From Ligula intestinalis (lineage: Eukaryota; Platyhelminthes; Cestoda; Diphyllobothriidea; Diphyllobothriidae): DNA of 64,000 nt. Position 1 is the stretch's first letter. Each line of letters starts with the position of its first letter. The notes beneath the pieces were generated by a model that worked only from the letters and a program-made list of their open reading frames with translations, had not been told where the DNA came from and did not search any database. Location: NCBI GenBank assembly GCA_036362985.1, contig JAYGXS010000001.1:21770827-21834826 (forward strand). The letters are read 5' to 3'. The position numbers and the translations under genes were made by a program. Below are positions 12,901 through 24,900 of this stretch, piece after piece.

Positions 12901-15900
12901 TTGGCACTTTCCGCAGGCTGGGGTCTTTGTTTCGACTGAATTCAACTAGCAACAACAGCAGCAGTAGTAGTAAATCACAACAGGCAAATAGCGGAACGGC
13001 TGATACCTGTTCCGTTGGTGGTGGTGACGGCAACAACAGAGGTGCTTGTGGTAGCATTGTTTCGCCGCCGGTCGAACACCGTGTCTACAATGCCGTCATG
13101 CCATCGTCTGCCTATCTGGGACTCCCCCTCACCATCGAGAGCAACACCTCCGCCGGGGTCTCTATTGATGCCTGTTCCCTCACCACCAGCAGCAATTTCT
13201 TCAGTGCTGAGGACAGCAGCTGCTGCCCCAGCATCACTGGCGATGAGGAGACAGAGGAGCCAGATGGTCGCGGCTCCCGGGAGACTCCACAATCACCCGG
13301 CTTTGTCCATCCCTCTTCGCTTTCACCATCCGTCCTAGCATCTTCTGTCCGCAAACGGCGACAAGGCGAAAAAGCGACGGAGCACCCTGAGCGGCATCGG
13401 CGGTGGCTTTGGTCACACAGCGGAACTGATGATGGCGAAGAGGAGGACGAGGAGGCGGCGGCGGCGGCGGCGGCGGCGGGCAATAAAGGTGAGGATGATG
13501 AAGGTACCAAGGAGGAGGAGGAACACCGTCATCATGCCGCCTCGGGATCTTCTGCTTCCACTGCCTACTCATCACACTTCTCCACAATGTCCTCAAGGGC
13601 CTCCTTATCCTCCTCGCCCCCGCTTTCCCTGATGGAGGGTTCTGACCGGGAACACCAGCGGTCGACAACGACGACGACCGCAGTGGCAGATAGGGATCGC
13701 ACTCTGGTGGCTTCTGTTGGTGCCAATCTCTCTAACGACTTTTACGCCCTCTACGAACACTATGTCGCCCAGCCAGGTGACCCAGCCTCTAACGAACAGA
13801 TACAGAAAGACATCCACCGGCAGTTCCCCTTTCACGAACTCTTCTGTGACAGAAATCATCATGGGTAGGAATGTTTTATTCACGTTGAATTTTCCCGCTC
13901 TTTGCCTCTGTTTTTGTTGCAGGCCTAGGTTCACTCTAGGTCTTGAATCATCCTGATTATGTGGGCTGATAGAGGTGTTCTGTCTGCCTGCTTGCATGTC
14001 GACACTGTACAATGCAGCATAAAGGTAGATAGAGGGCCAGGTGGGCAAAGGTCAGTGCAGACGTAGATAATAGCCGTACCATTTCCCCCCTACAAGCCAA
14101 ATTTCTGACGCAGTACGTTGATAGTTCTATCGTCGTCGCCGGCGGAACTCACCGTCTGCCTCCTGCAGCAAACTGAGCACTGACACTGTGATTTGCATTT
14201 GAATTTATTTATAGTGATAGTAGACTTTTGAAGCACCTCCTTTCATCTCTTTTTCCCACAAGAAAATCATAGGCGAGCGTGGCTGCAGGTGGTTGGCGTG
14301 GCGTGAACCTGCACCTAGCCGTACTTGCAGAAAGCTTTCAGGAAATATTGGAGGTCCAACTGATGAGCCAAATTACCGCGCATCAGCAGCAAAACTCGTG
14401 TTCGAGTTTCGAAAAAATGCCGCCCTCGGATCAGTCGTGATTACCCGCTGAACTTAAGCATATCACTAGGTGGAGGAAAAAAAACTAACCAGGATTCCCC
14501 TAGTAACGGCAAGTGAAGAGGGAATAGCCCAGCACCGAAGCCTGCGGTATTTTTACTGCTAGTCAATGTGGTGTTTGGGTCGGCTCGCGGGATTGCCACT
14601 CCACTCGAAGTTTATCTCCAGTAAAGTCTAAGACTAGGTCTTCCGGTGCTGGTCTCCAGTTCCCGGTTGGCCGTGTGCACAGACTTCTGCACAAAGGCAA
14701 CTACGCCGAACGTGTCGGTACCGGAGCCCCGGTCTACGTGGCCGCCGTTCTCGAATATCTGGCTGCAGTGGCGGTTCGGCCGTCGATTTTGACGATGTCC
14801 ACAGTATGCTCTACAACTGGGTGTTGCGGGGACGGTGACTTGTGTGTGAGTCATTTTTAGTGATAGTAGACGTGTGCAGCATCTGCCGCACTCTCTCTTC
14901 CCTCACCCACGTGCGTCCGGTGTCAAGACATATTCAAGAAGACTGGAAGCCGGATCGGGCACTAACCATGCGGTCAGCGTTATCTGTTGGCAATCTTCCG
15001 AGCCACAGTTTTAGCACATCCTGAGAGCTTCAAGCGCGTCAAATTTTTTATAGCGATGAGAGAAATATGCCGAGTCGTCGACCCCGCCCTCTTCTCACTC
15101 ACTCATTGTTTATATAGCGCTGACTGCCCGTTGCCAGTATACAAATATTACGCCTTTACTCCCTCGAAGCTAGGGGATTCTAGCTCACCTGTTCGTATCA
15201 AATTTCACATCGAATTCGGGGTGTTTTTATCGATAAGTTTGTTCCAGGGACATTTAAAAATTCTTTACAAGGTGCAGGTTGCCGGTTTACCGATTTCGAC
15301 CGCCCGAAGAGCCAGCAGCATTACTGAGCTCCGAGCCTTCGCCGCTACCTCGTGAAAGTCAATTACACGCGACAGAAAAGAAGAAAATCGATCAGATCTT
15401 GGCCGACTTGCTCGGCCAGTCATTTAAAATTCTGTTCTATTTTCGGTATTGAACGCTTTAGAAATGGAGAGTCGACTAGGCTCTTCGCAATGTCGGCTTC
15501 AGTACAAATCTCTTCTGGTGAGCAACTTCAGGTTTCTGAATTCTGGTCTGCCAGAGAGACTGCTTTTTTATTGCTCCGCCTTTCACCATAGTTAATTGAA
15601 CCAGGGCTGTCGTATTTTGTCTCGCTGGCTTTATGGTACGTGTTCTTTCTGTGCTATGGCTGAGAAATATGCTCGTAAACGCATTGCCCATCCTGCCTGC
15701 CCATGTTAGTCTATCTCTCGATTGACCAATCAAACGCCTGAATCGTTTTTCACTGCGACCAGTCCCTACGTACAGTCATTTGTCTACAGCCTCCGTCTCA
15801 TCAACTGTTATTGTATCCCTAAGTAGACGCGCGCGTGAATGGAATTTCCTGTGTCTGTGTTTTCCAGCCCTGTATGCATCCACTTGCAGTCTTTGAGGAG

Positions 15901-18900
15901 AATGGTAGTACCTCCGGACACGTTTGTCGCCCGTTTGTCTCAGGCATACAAACGTACTATCTGGGCGTGTGCTTGGAAATGATAAACGTCGGCCGTGCAA
16001 GCCGCGTAGAAGCAGTCAAGTGGGGGTGGTGGAGACAGGGATGTGGGAAGTCTTTGCTAATTTCAATGTTTATTCTACCTCTTTGAGTGCATCTGCCTTC
16101 AACGTGTGTATACATGGGCACCTAGACGTGATGTGTGGTCTTGCATGTGACGGTCGACCGTCGATGTCCACCCTGTATTCCACAACGTAATGGTGGTGGA
16201 GGTGTTGGAACGGTTACTTAATTGCAGATAAGGTTTCAGTGATAGTAGACTTGGGCCGCATCTACCGCTCTCTCTCTCTCACTCTCACTCCTACTCTCTC
16301 TCTCTCTCGCTTCCTTTCACTCCTCTGAGCCCGATATCACAAACGAGCTAAGGAGGCTGGAGGCGGGATTAGGATCGGGCACAGGCGGCTGGAGCCGCCA
16401 TGCCTGACTCAGATTCTACGGAACGGGAGTACGATAAAGCCCACCGGTGGCTGGTGCCTCAACTTACACCTAAGCGTACCATCAATGCCCTACCCCCATG
16501 TTGGACATTAGTTATGGGAGCGCAACACTTATAACTATTGCTTTATTGTAACTAAAAGATGGGAAACGACTTACCCTCTCATACTATCTCTCTCTCACTC
16601 TTGCTTGAAGGAATCCATTCTTCCTATCTCTGGCCGTTGTTTGGACCCTTTCCTCATATTATGAAATCAATTTCAGTAGCTTATTTGGGTGGCCACTTCC
16701 ACATACTGTTTCATATGGCATACACATTTTTGTCGCAAGTTTCTGTGCACACCTTAGATAAAGTTTTTTCGACTGGTCTTGTCAGGCCCAGGCCAGATTT
16801 TCCGCGCTCGTATTCGAGTCGAGCACTATGTATTTAATTGAAGTAGCTCCATAATGCTCACACCTGCAAATCTAAAAACAGTTTATGCTGTGCGTCTCAG
16901 ATAGTCAGGTGACAATAGACGCACTTTGCAGGCTTTAATTTATCCCGTGCCGTTTGTTGTCCTACTCGCTGGTTTTTTTCCGCTCTCCTCCTTTGTGTGG
17001 GATTGTCTCCTCTGCGATCTAGCGTAGGCTGCGCATTGTCTGGTTTTCCATCAGCTTAGTCCTCTCTTTTCACTGTGGTTTCGGTCTCGGAGGTAAGGAC
17101 CTCCGGGAGACTGATGAAGATGTGCGAGGCAACTGGTGTTCTGGAAGCTTGCGAACCAGGCGCTGGGAGTGGACTTGAAGATTATTTTGATGATGATGGT
17201 GATCATCATCTTTATCTCCGAGCACAAGTGAGCCTTTTTTCAAAAGCTTCCCAGGCAACTGCTATAACGGCCGGCCAGAATGTTCTTATAGTTGAAACGA
17301 AGCACCTCATTATCCGTCATATCCATGTAATCTTTAACTTAATCTTGTCATGCCTCTCTGGTAGGTTTCAATGTTAGTTTAAGGTTGAAGTGTCGGTTAT
17401 GTTTTGTTGTAGCGTTAGGATGCGGAAACAGTTACGCTCCCTGTAATATTGCGCAAGACCGTATGTTATGCTACTTGGTTTTCGGTACTCCTTCACATAA
17501 CGGGCTTTTGAAACTGGGTCGCCACTTTTCCTGCTGTCCGTTAACATACAAATTGCTTATATCTACACCATTTGAACTATTGCAGCCATTAAAAACCTAT
17601 TTTTACCCCTCTTTGTTTATTCGAACTACAGCAATGAGGTCATTGGCGCATGACGCTAGCATTGTTTTGGTAGAAATCCAATTCGGTCGAAATTCTGCAA
17701 ATCATTCAAGGACGACGATTTGTTGGCAATTGTGTTGTTCAGCCACTGACTGGCGGACGTTTTTGCCGCAAATTTCGGAATTATATTTTCAAAATACAGC
17801 ATAACTATCTCCCAACAACATCACTTAGATGATCCTTCCTAAAAACCATCCTATTTCAGAATGTTAATTAGCGTTTCATGACGTCCGAGGACTTGGCACT
17901 AAGCCACCTGTATTACGGGGGGAGGCTCTGGTTCCCTTGTTCTGCCGGGGGGGGGGGGGGGGGGGGGGGAAACGGGAGGGGATGAGAGCAGCAAACGAGA
18001 ACTCCCCTCTGATGTTGTGCACCTGATAAGGCAGGGTTAACCTGCACTTAAAACCCACACCATTGCCACTGCTAATCTAGCTTTGAGCATATTTCTCCGT
18101 AATCAAGAGTTGTTCTCCAGGTCGATCCTCTAGGTGAGATTTTATGAACGAGGCAGCTTGACCACACTCATCCGTGAACGGGGGGGGGAAAGTTCTGGTT
18201 GCTCTTCTCCGGGCTTATATGCATATTGCCTAGGCATTTGGCGATTCAGTTCAAGTAAAAGCTTCTCCTTGAACCCAAATTGCCTATCTAGCCCTCGCAA
18301 CGTCCTGTTCTTCTCCTTCTTTTACGTGTCTCGTTTCTTTTTAAATCTTCAGACGTGAAAGTCTCTATAACGTGCTCAAAGCCTACACTCTGAGCCATCC
18401 AGGGAAGGGTTACTGTCAGGGGCAGGCGCCACTGGCCGCCGTTCTCCTCATGTTTATGCCTGAGGCGGACGCCTTTGGGACATTTAATAAGATCTGCGAC
18501 AACTACCTCGAACACTACTATGACGAAGGTTTGGTAAGCCACTGTCTGTTCTTATACACTCTTTCTCTGGTGGCATTTAATTTTTCGTTTTTTCTCCCTC
18601 CTGTGATCTCTCTCATCTTTCTACCGTTTTATCGTTTAACGCACCGCCCTTAAAAATTAGATATCCCGCACCTTCACGCATCTTATTCTCACTCCTCCCT
18701 CTCCCTCTCTTTCACTCCTCTTCTTCTCCGTGAACCCACTTTACCACCTATCTCTGAACGTTCAGCTCCATGCCAAGCGAAAACTTTACTGCTCGTTTTC
18801 ACCCATTCTTGGTCCGCATCTTCCATCACCGCCTCACATTCGCTATTTGTGTCATCTGTACTCGACCAGTCCAAGAATTCGTCGGGAATAAGAACGTTAG

Positions 18901-21900
18901 CTATCCAAAAACAACGTTACACCTGAGTAGTAGCTGGGTCTAGATTTAACCCCAGGTCACCCGCATCGAGAGCTTTACAGCTAACTGATGACGCACAGTG
19001 AGCCCTAGATTTCTATCCTATATATATATATATATTCCTACATATTTATTCTTCGTAAATATGTGAGTGCCTGCGATGTCTCTAGACCAGAGTTCTAAGG
19101 CAAGCACAAATTCCCTATGATATCCCTTAATCAGGCCGGATCAGTGAATAGTGTTCAGTTCTTTTCAAGCCCTGTGGAACTTTTTAATTTGGAGTGTTGT
19201 GGGGTTCACGAGGAGCATGTTTGACCTCCATCGCCATTGCCAATGTCCACATGTCACCTGGTGATGTTCCGCTGGTGTTCAAGAACAGTTAGTTTTGCTA
19301 CAGATTTTGCTTGATTCGTCACAAATTGCAGGCTTGTGTCAGCGGCCGCATTTTAAGGAACCAAATGGCGCGAGAACGAGTCAACGCATCTAGGCACAGA
19401 CATGAGGTCACTCGTTATTTTAGAAAGGGTGGCCGTATGTTTGGCCTTCGCACTGGTATTCTGCCATCAAATAATCACCAGTTTGTTTCCCTTTTCAGTT
19501 CGTTTTTTTTCGAAAGAGATCGTATATCTGCGGGGTGTGACTGCCTGATTATTGTGGTAGCGTTTGCCAGCTCGTTAGTGTGAATTCCACTTTAACTACT
19601 GGGGCCCTTAGACTACGCTATCATGCCTAGTCATCATGCGAGATTCCGGTGTATTTTACGCGATAGGCCAGTGACCGACCAGTGGCGTGACCCGTGGCCC
19701 TCCGGCGCACACAGAAGGCTAGACTGATGTCCATGGCGCCCGTCCGTCCGCCCGCCCGCGTGCGAGAGCGAAAAGTACTTCCATATTTTGTAAAATAATC
19801 AGGGATGGCTTTTGCCAGTCCGTCTTTTGCGCTATCTATTCTCCTTTGCGAACTGCTTTCACTCGCTCTGGTCCGCATGCCTTGCCGTTTTAAAAACAAG
19901 TGTTTGGTAGGTCTTCTCGCCGCACCCTGGCACAATTTTGGTGAAAGCCACCATCTGCACATCTCCAGGCCTGCGGTCTACCCTTTTTGCGTCTGGGCTT
20001 CCAACTAGTCGAGCGTTTTTCTTGTTGTTACCCCTCAGCTGAGCCAATCTTGAAGGGGTCACTACTGGCTTGACACTAACGCCACCAATGACTCTCCTGT
20101 GCACCTAGATATGCTACAGTTAGTAACTATGGCAAACTCAGGCGAATTGAGTGTTGGCGGTTGTGTTTTTTGTTGTTTTCAAGATGCGTCTGCGCACTCA
20201 TGCCTCAAGTAACTTACAGGTCACTTTCGTGCATTTTGAGGCCCAATTCGACTAGTCCTATTCTCCAGCCTCTGGTCGTTTGCACAAATTCAGCACATTC
20301 GCACATACAGACCGCCGGTCAGTCTCGCAGCGTGCATATCGGTGAGCAGCATGCGCTGGGGTGCCTTTCGGGTCTACGCACGCACGCGTCGCCCGCGCAC
20401 TCACGCTCCATGTGTACCCACAGCCATGTGGCCTGTGTTTGTGTGTTTTATTTTCTCGGTTAGGACTCCTCAATCTGAGTCAGACCCTCTTGTTGTCTGT
20501 TCAAACACACTGTCATCTCGCTTGTCTGTCTCACCACACACTTGTCTGTTCCGCAATAAGGGGGTGTGCCGGGCTATTTTCATCTCTGTCGTTTCACCTG
20601 GAGGTTCGTGCTTACGACTCGTTACCCGCAGACCTGTCGTGGTCTAAAATTCAGATCTTGCTCTATACGATGAGCAGGTGCGTTATCCCAGCACGTCACG
20701 GTCTCCAGGCGGCGTTGCTGAATGCCCTTCCAAACGAAGGCGGCATGCCCGAAACCAGCGCGGTTACTTGTGCACATGAATTATATTATATCCAGAGAAA
20801 CATCTCGCCGAAACATCTCGCCCGCCTTGGCCCGGCACCGCGACCAAGTCAAGAAGACTAGAGGAGGCGGCGCGGTCAGAACCAACCCCTAAGTGTGCCA
20901 CTGCAACTGGCTCGGCTCCCACGGACCGACAGTGCGATAAAGACCACAGTAATCAGGCGCCATTGCAACCTGTGGGCCATTCGGCTGCTCCATCTAAACA
21001 CACACACTCCGCAACACTCACGAGGTTGGTAGATATCTGCTCTTTTCTGACCTCTATGAGGGCTGTTCACCCATTTTGGTGGTTGTCATTCAAACCATCA
21101 AACGTGCCTGAAGAGGAAATTTAGGCAACAGTAGCTTTTGTAGCCCCACTTATTAATCCCTACAACCTGCATGTTTTCCTATGAAAACGATGTCTATCGG
21201 GTTTTCTGGGCGGGAAATTAGGACACACGGTGGAATAAACTTTAATTAATGCTCAGTGCAATTTTATTTTACAGTATTTAGGAGTTTTGTTGATTTATAT
21301 CTGTAGATTTTCCTAATCTGTATTATCATTTAACTTATTGCCGAAAAACCCAATTATCAAACTTCAGGTTTCTTGAATTTTACGCAAAATTGAAATGTTG
21401 GTTAGGAGGTCGTCTACTTCAACTTACCTGTGGTCCAACTTACCGTTCTGGAGTTAGATTAGTATAGTCCGCGGCGCGAAGCGCCGCGCACACCTCAATT
21501 TGCATGCTGAACAACCTGCTCCCAGCAGCCGTGGAAAGCAACTTCAACTACATTTTTTCACTTTACACTTCTAAAAATTTCCTTCTCTGCCTAACCTATT
21601 CCTCCACCCCACACAACTCTATAACCATCGTTTTTGCGAGACAAAATTCTGGGACTAGGGGCATATGAGTGGGCCTACATAAGCTACTTTTGCCGACATT
21701 TATAAGTAATAGTGCTGAAAATTCGATTCCCGGGTGGTAGATCAGAAAAATGAGGAGCGTTCCCCGGGAGGGGTTTATTACAAGCCTGACATTTCGGGTA
21801 GTTGTCTCGTCTACCCATCTTCAGAGAATGGATACCCTGGCTCATGGTCCTCGTGTTTATGCCGTCCTTTCTTGCGAGTGCCTGTTCTATCAGTCATAAA

Positions 21901-24900
21901 GACGAGGACCATAAGCCAGAGTATCCGTTCTCTGAAGATTGGTAGACGAGACATCTACCCGAAACGTCAGGCTTGTAATAAACCCCTCCCGGGGAACGCT
22001 CCACATTTATAAGTGTTCGTTAGCCTATAAATATGTACATTCTCTCACTAACCACTTTGCATATGACCGTACTTAATGGGGGAATGGCAGTAAAAAAGGG
22101 GGTTTTGTGGATGGGACCTTGGCAGGCTTGCCGAAAACTGTTGGATCGTTCAGCTTTCGCAAATGGGCTGGCAGTATTTCCCTTGGAAATGGTATTAATT
22201 AACGGACATAAAAGATGCTATTTGCATCAAGAGTTTACGACGCAAGTACCTGGGTTCAAGGAACCCCCACCCCCCTCCGTATTACAAGGGGAATTGAGCC
22301 AAACTTCAGGGCAGGAGACAGGGTTTGGATTAGGAATAGGGGCGTCAGTTTTAGGTTTTGGGCTTAGTTTGATGCAGGGAAATAGGCGCCTCTGGGAGTT
22401 AACGCAAGCTCTCCTGTTCACTAAAAATCCTTGATTATAAGGTGTTCGGAAGCCTTAGGGCACACCCTTTAGCGAAGGCGCAATTTGCTGCTAAATGAAT
22501 GAACGTCACGATATTGTCCACGTTTTTGGCAAAAGTTATGTGGATTTATAGCGGTAGCAAAAATTATTGGGACTGTACTTTTGGCAGGCGGTTGGAAATA
22601 GGTACATTCGAGCAATCGACATCATGGGTTTGTCGCAATACCTTGAGGGTCAAGTTGCATAATAATCAGTAGTCCAAGACCATCGAAGCCGTCCTTACTA
22701 GGTGACATCGTATCTCTGACATTCAGATGAGGGTACAAGAAAACGTGAGTAACTATAAACGTATGGAGGGTAGGACCCTGGTATCCCCACAACAATCATT
22801 TAAGGCTAGTTTTTTAGGACTTACCAAATCAATTGATTTTCCGTCGAGCGCCCCGCTTCCCAGTTAAACGAGCCCATGTACCTGCATAGTTACTCCACCC
22901 TATGTATTTCTATCGTCAAACCCTTTTAGTGTAAGTCCTTGTATGATTGTAAGCGTATATCGTCGCCTAGTGATTAAGCATCTGCCATCAGAGGTACTGA
23001 CCCACGTCCTTCCGTCTTTGGTCCGGTGTGCAGGCAACTACGGCCAGAATTCTAACTGTAGTCTTCTAACAGCTGCTCCAATGCCCCTTCCGCCTTTCTG
23101 ACGTTAGGTGCCCGCGGCACGTCGCCAAAGCAAGGCGGCCCCCCAGACTTGGCCTAGCGGCTGTTCCAGTGTTCCCTTTTCTCCGGCGTCCCAACGCCCG
23201 GGACAACCTCGGTAACAGGCCCTCCGCCAAAGCACGCCAGTTCCCATACGTGGCCTCAAACAACCAACCCTATCTTACGGCTAGCCTGCCTTGTCACCCA
23301 TGATGCCCCCCATTGACCTAACCAATCACACACACCCAACACTCACCCCGCCTAATGACACGAGCAAACCACAGCAGATGCGTCTTCGTCGCATTCCCAC
23401 CCGCCCTCACGGCGGCCAAGGTCTGTGAAACCGATTTCCGTACGGCGGAATTATCTACCCTCCTCTGTATCTGTGTTTTTCATAACGGAGCAGCCCCTCT
23501 CGACCATGCTGCTCCGACTCTTCCTCCTCGCCGCCGGAATTGAGGCCCATCCGGCGGGGCTCCTGATCCAACAAGGGCTACTAGCCAGCCAGTAAAACAG
23601 TCGGTCAGCATTGTTGGCTGTCCAGCACAGTTGAAGTTTGTCTCTGTTGGCAACTTTGCCAAGTTGTTTTTTGGATTTATCTTCACAATGTGCCAACCTA
23701 TAAGTGTCATTGCGCTGGGGTTTGAAGGTTGTGCAGGCTACATATGTCCCATCTCGCAATCCGGCTTCACAAATGAGCATCCCACCCCCAAGCCGCAAAA
23801 TGCGACCTGGGGTTTCTCTACTTAAGGCTTGTACACTTTCCCAATGGTAATTGCCTTTATATTATCATGGTTTGTAAGCAGGCATTTCTAGGTATAGCTT
23901 TTTACTTTCCCGAAAATTTAAGGTCTATAGCCGTAGACCGAAATTGTGAGTTTGGATTGAAACCCGTCAACCACTGCAAGATATGCACTTGCTGCCAACG
24001 GACGGCTTTCCCGGTATATCAAACAGAAAGCAGACAGGGAAAGTTGGGGGACCCACTGATGATTCGGACCCCTCGCAGTTGTGTCAAGCAGCGGCAGAAT
24101 ACCGGCGAAACACGTGTCTGGGCCTTTTATCTAGTACCTACGCTGTTAGTATGGTAAGTTACAACACCAATATACATTTATAGGTTTATAAGCGTCCAGT
24201 CATTTTAGACTGTGAGATGGCGATTTTTAACTGCCCTTTCTTTGTCAACCGCTGCTAGCCTCCAAGTTGCCGCAAATTTCAGTCCATCTTGAGCTGCGCC
24301 ACACCCGCGGCGTATGCACCCATAGCGTATGCCAGTGTTTGTTTACATCGCCACAGGCCTGACAACTTCTGTGTTTTAGATGATTTTTTAACGCTGTTGG
24401 TCTTCGATTTTGTTGTTGATTTATCAGCTTTTTCCAACAGCTTGGTTTGCGTTCAACTCCACCCAATGATGACGACCCTGGAGGGGGGGCTAAAATTGTC
24501 ACCACATTTAAAATTACTCTTGTTACTACGGTCTTCACGGTAGGCTACCTCTCCGCAGGGGGGGGGGGGTAAGAGGTATGTGCTCGTATTGGTTTTTCTC
24601 TTTTCTCTCCAATCTCTCACGCGAGTTCCTTCTCCCCAGTTCACACTATTTCTTTCTGAAACCTGTCCACTTAAATCATAATATTATTTTCTGCAATTTG
24701 ATTGATCCAATTTTGAGAAAAATTCGCGGCCTCGGTGGTAGTCGAGCCCACACAGCAATGCAGGCTTTTCCGTTGCCACCGTTCTACCCTTGAGCTACGC
24801 TATAAATTTAATCACGCTTGGGTTGATTTGCCTGTATGCATGAAGTCTACCAATACGGATGCAGAAAGCTGACTGCCAGGCAGGATTTCCTAAGTGATCA

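Larger units (their letters stand above)
13865..18352 (+). other. Intron 3 (4488 bp)
   Basis: Donor GTAGGA, acceptor TTAAATCTTCAG. Contains the 28S and H2A fragments (14424-14770), a repeat with the landmark GTGATAGTAGAC (three positions), a CT-rich tract at about 16260-16310, a repeat at 17540-17815 and a 23-base G run. No host exon is seen inside. Confidence 0.8.

Noticed and set aside
13112..13668. Several long minus-strand frames opposite exon 3
   Set aside because: They are shadows of a low-complexity GC-rich coding exon. The plus frame has matching splice phases and TBC motifs; the minus frames have none.
20361..20861. 166-codon plus-strand frame
   Set aside because: Cys/Leu/His-rich with CA-repeat-derived sequence, overlapping frames on both strands, and no family resemblance.
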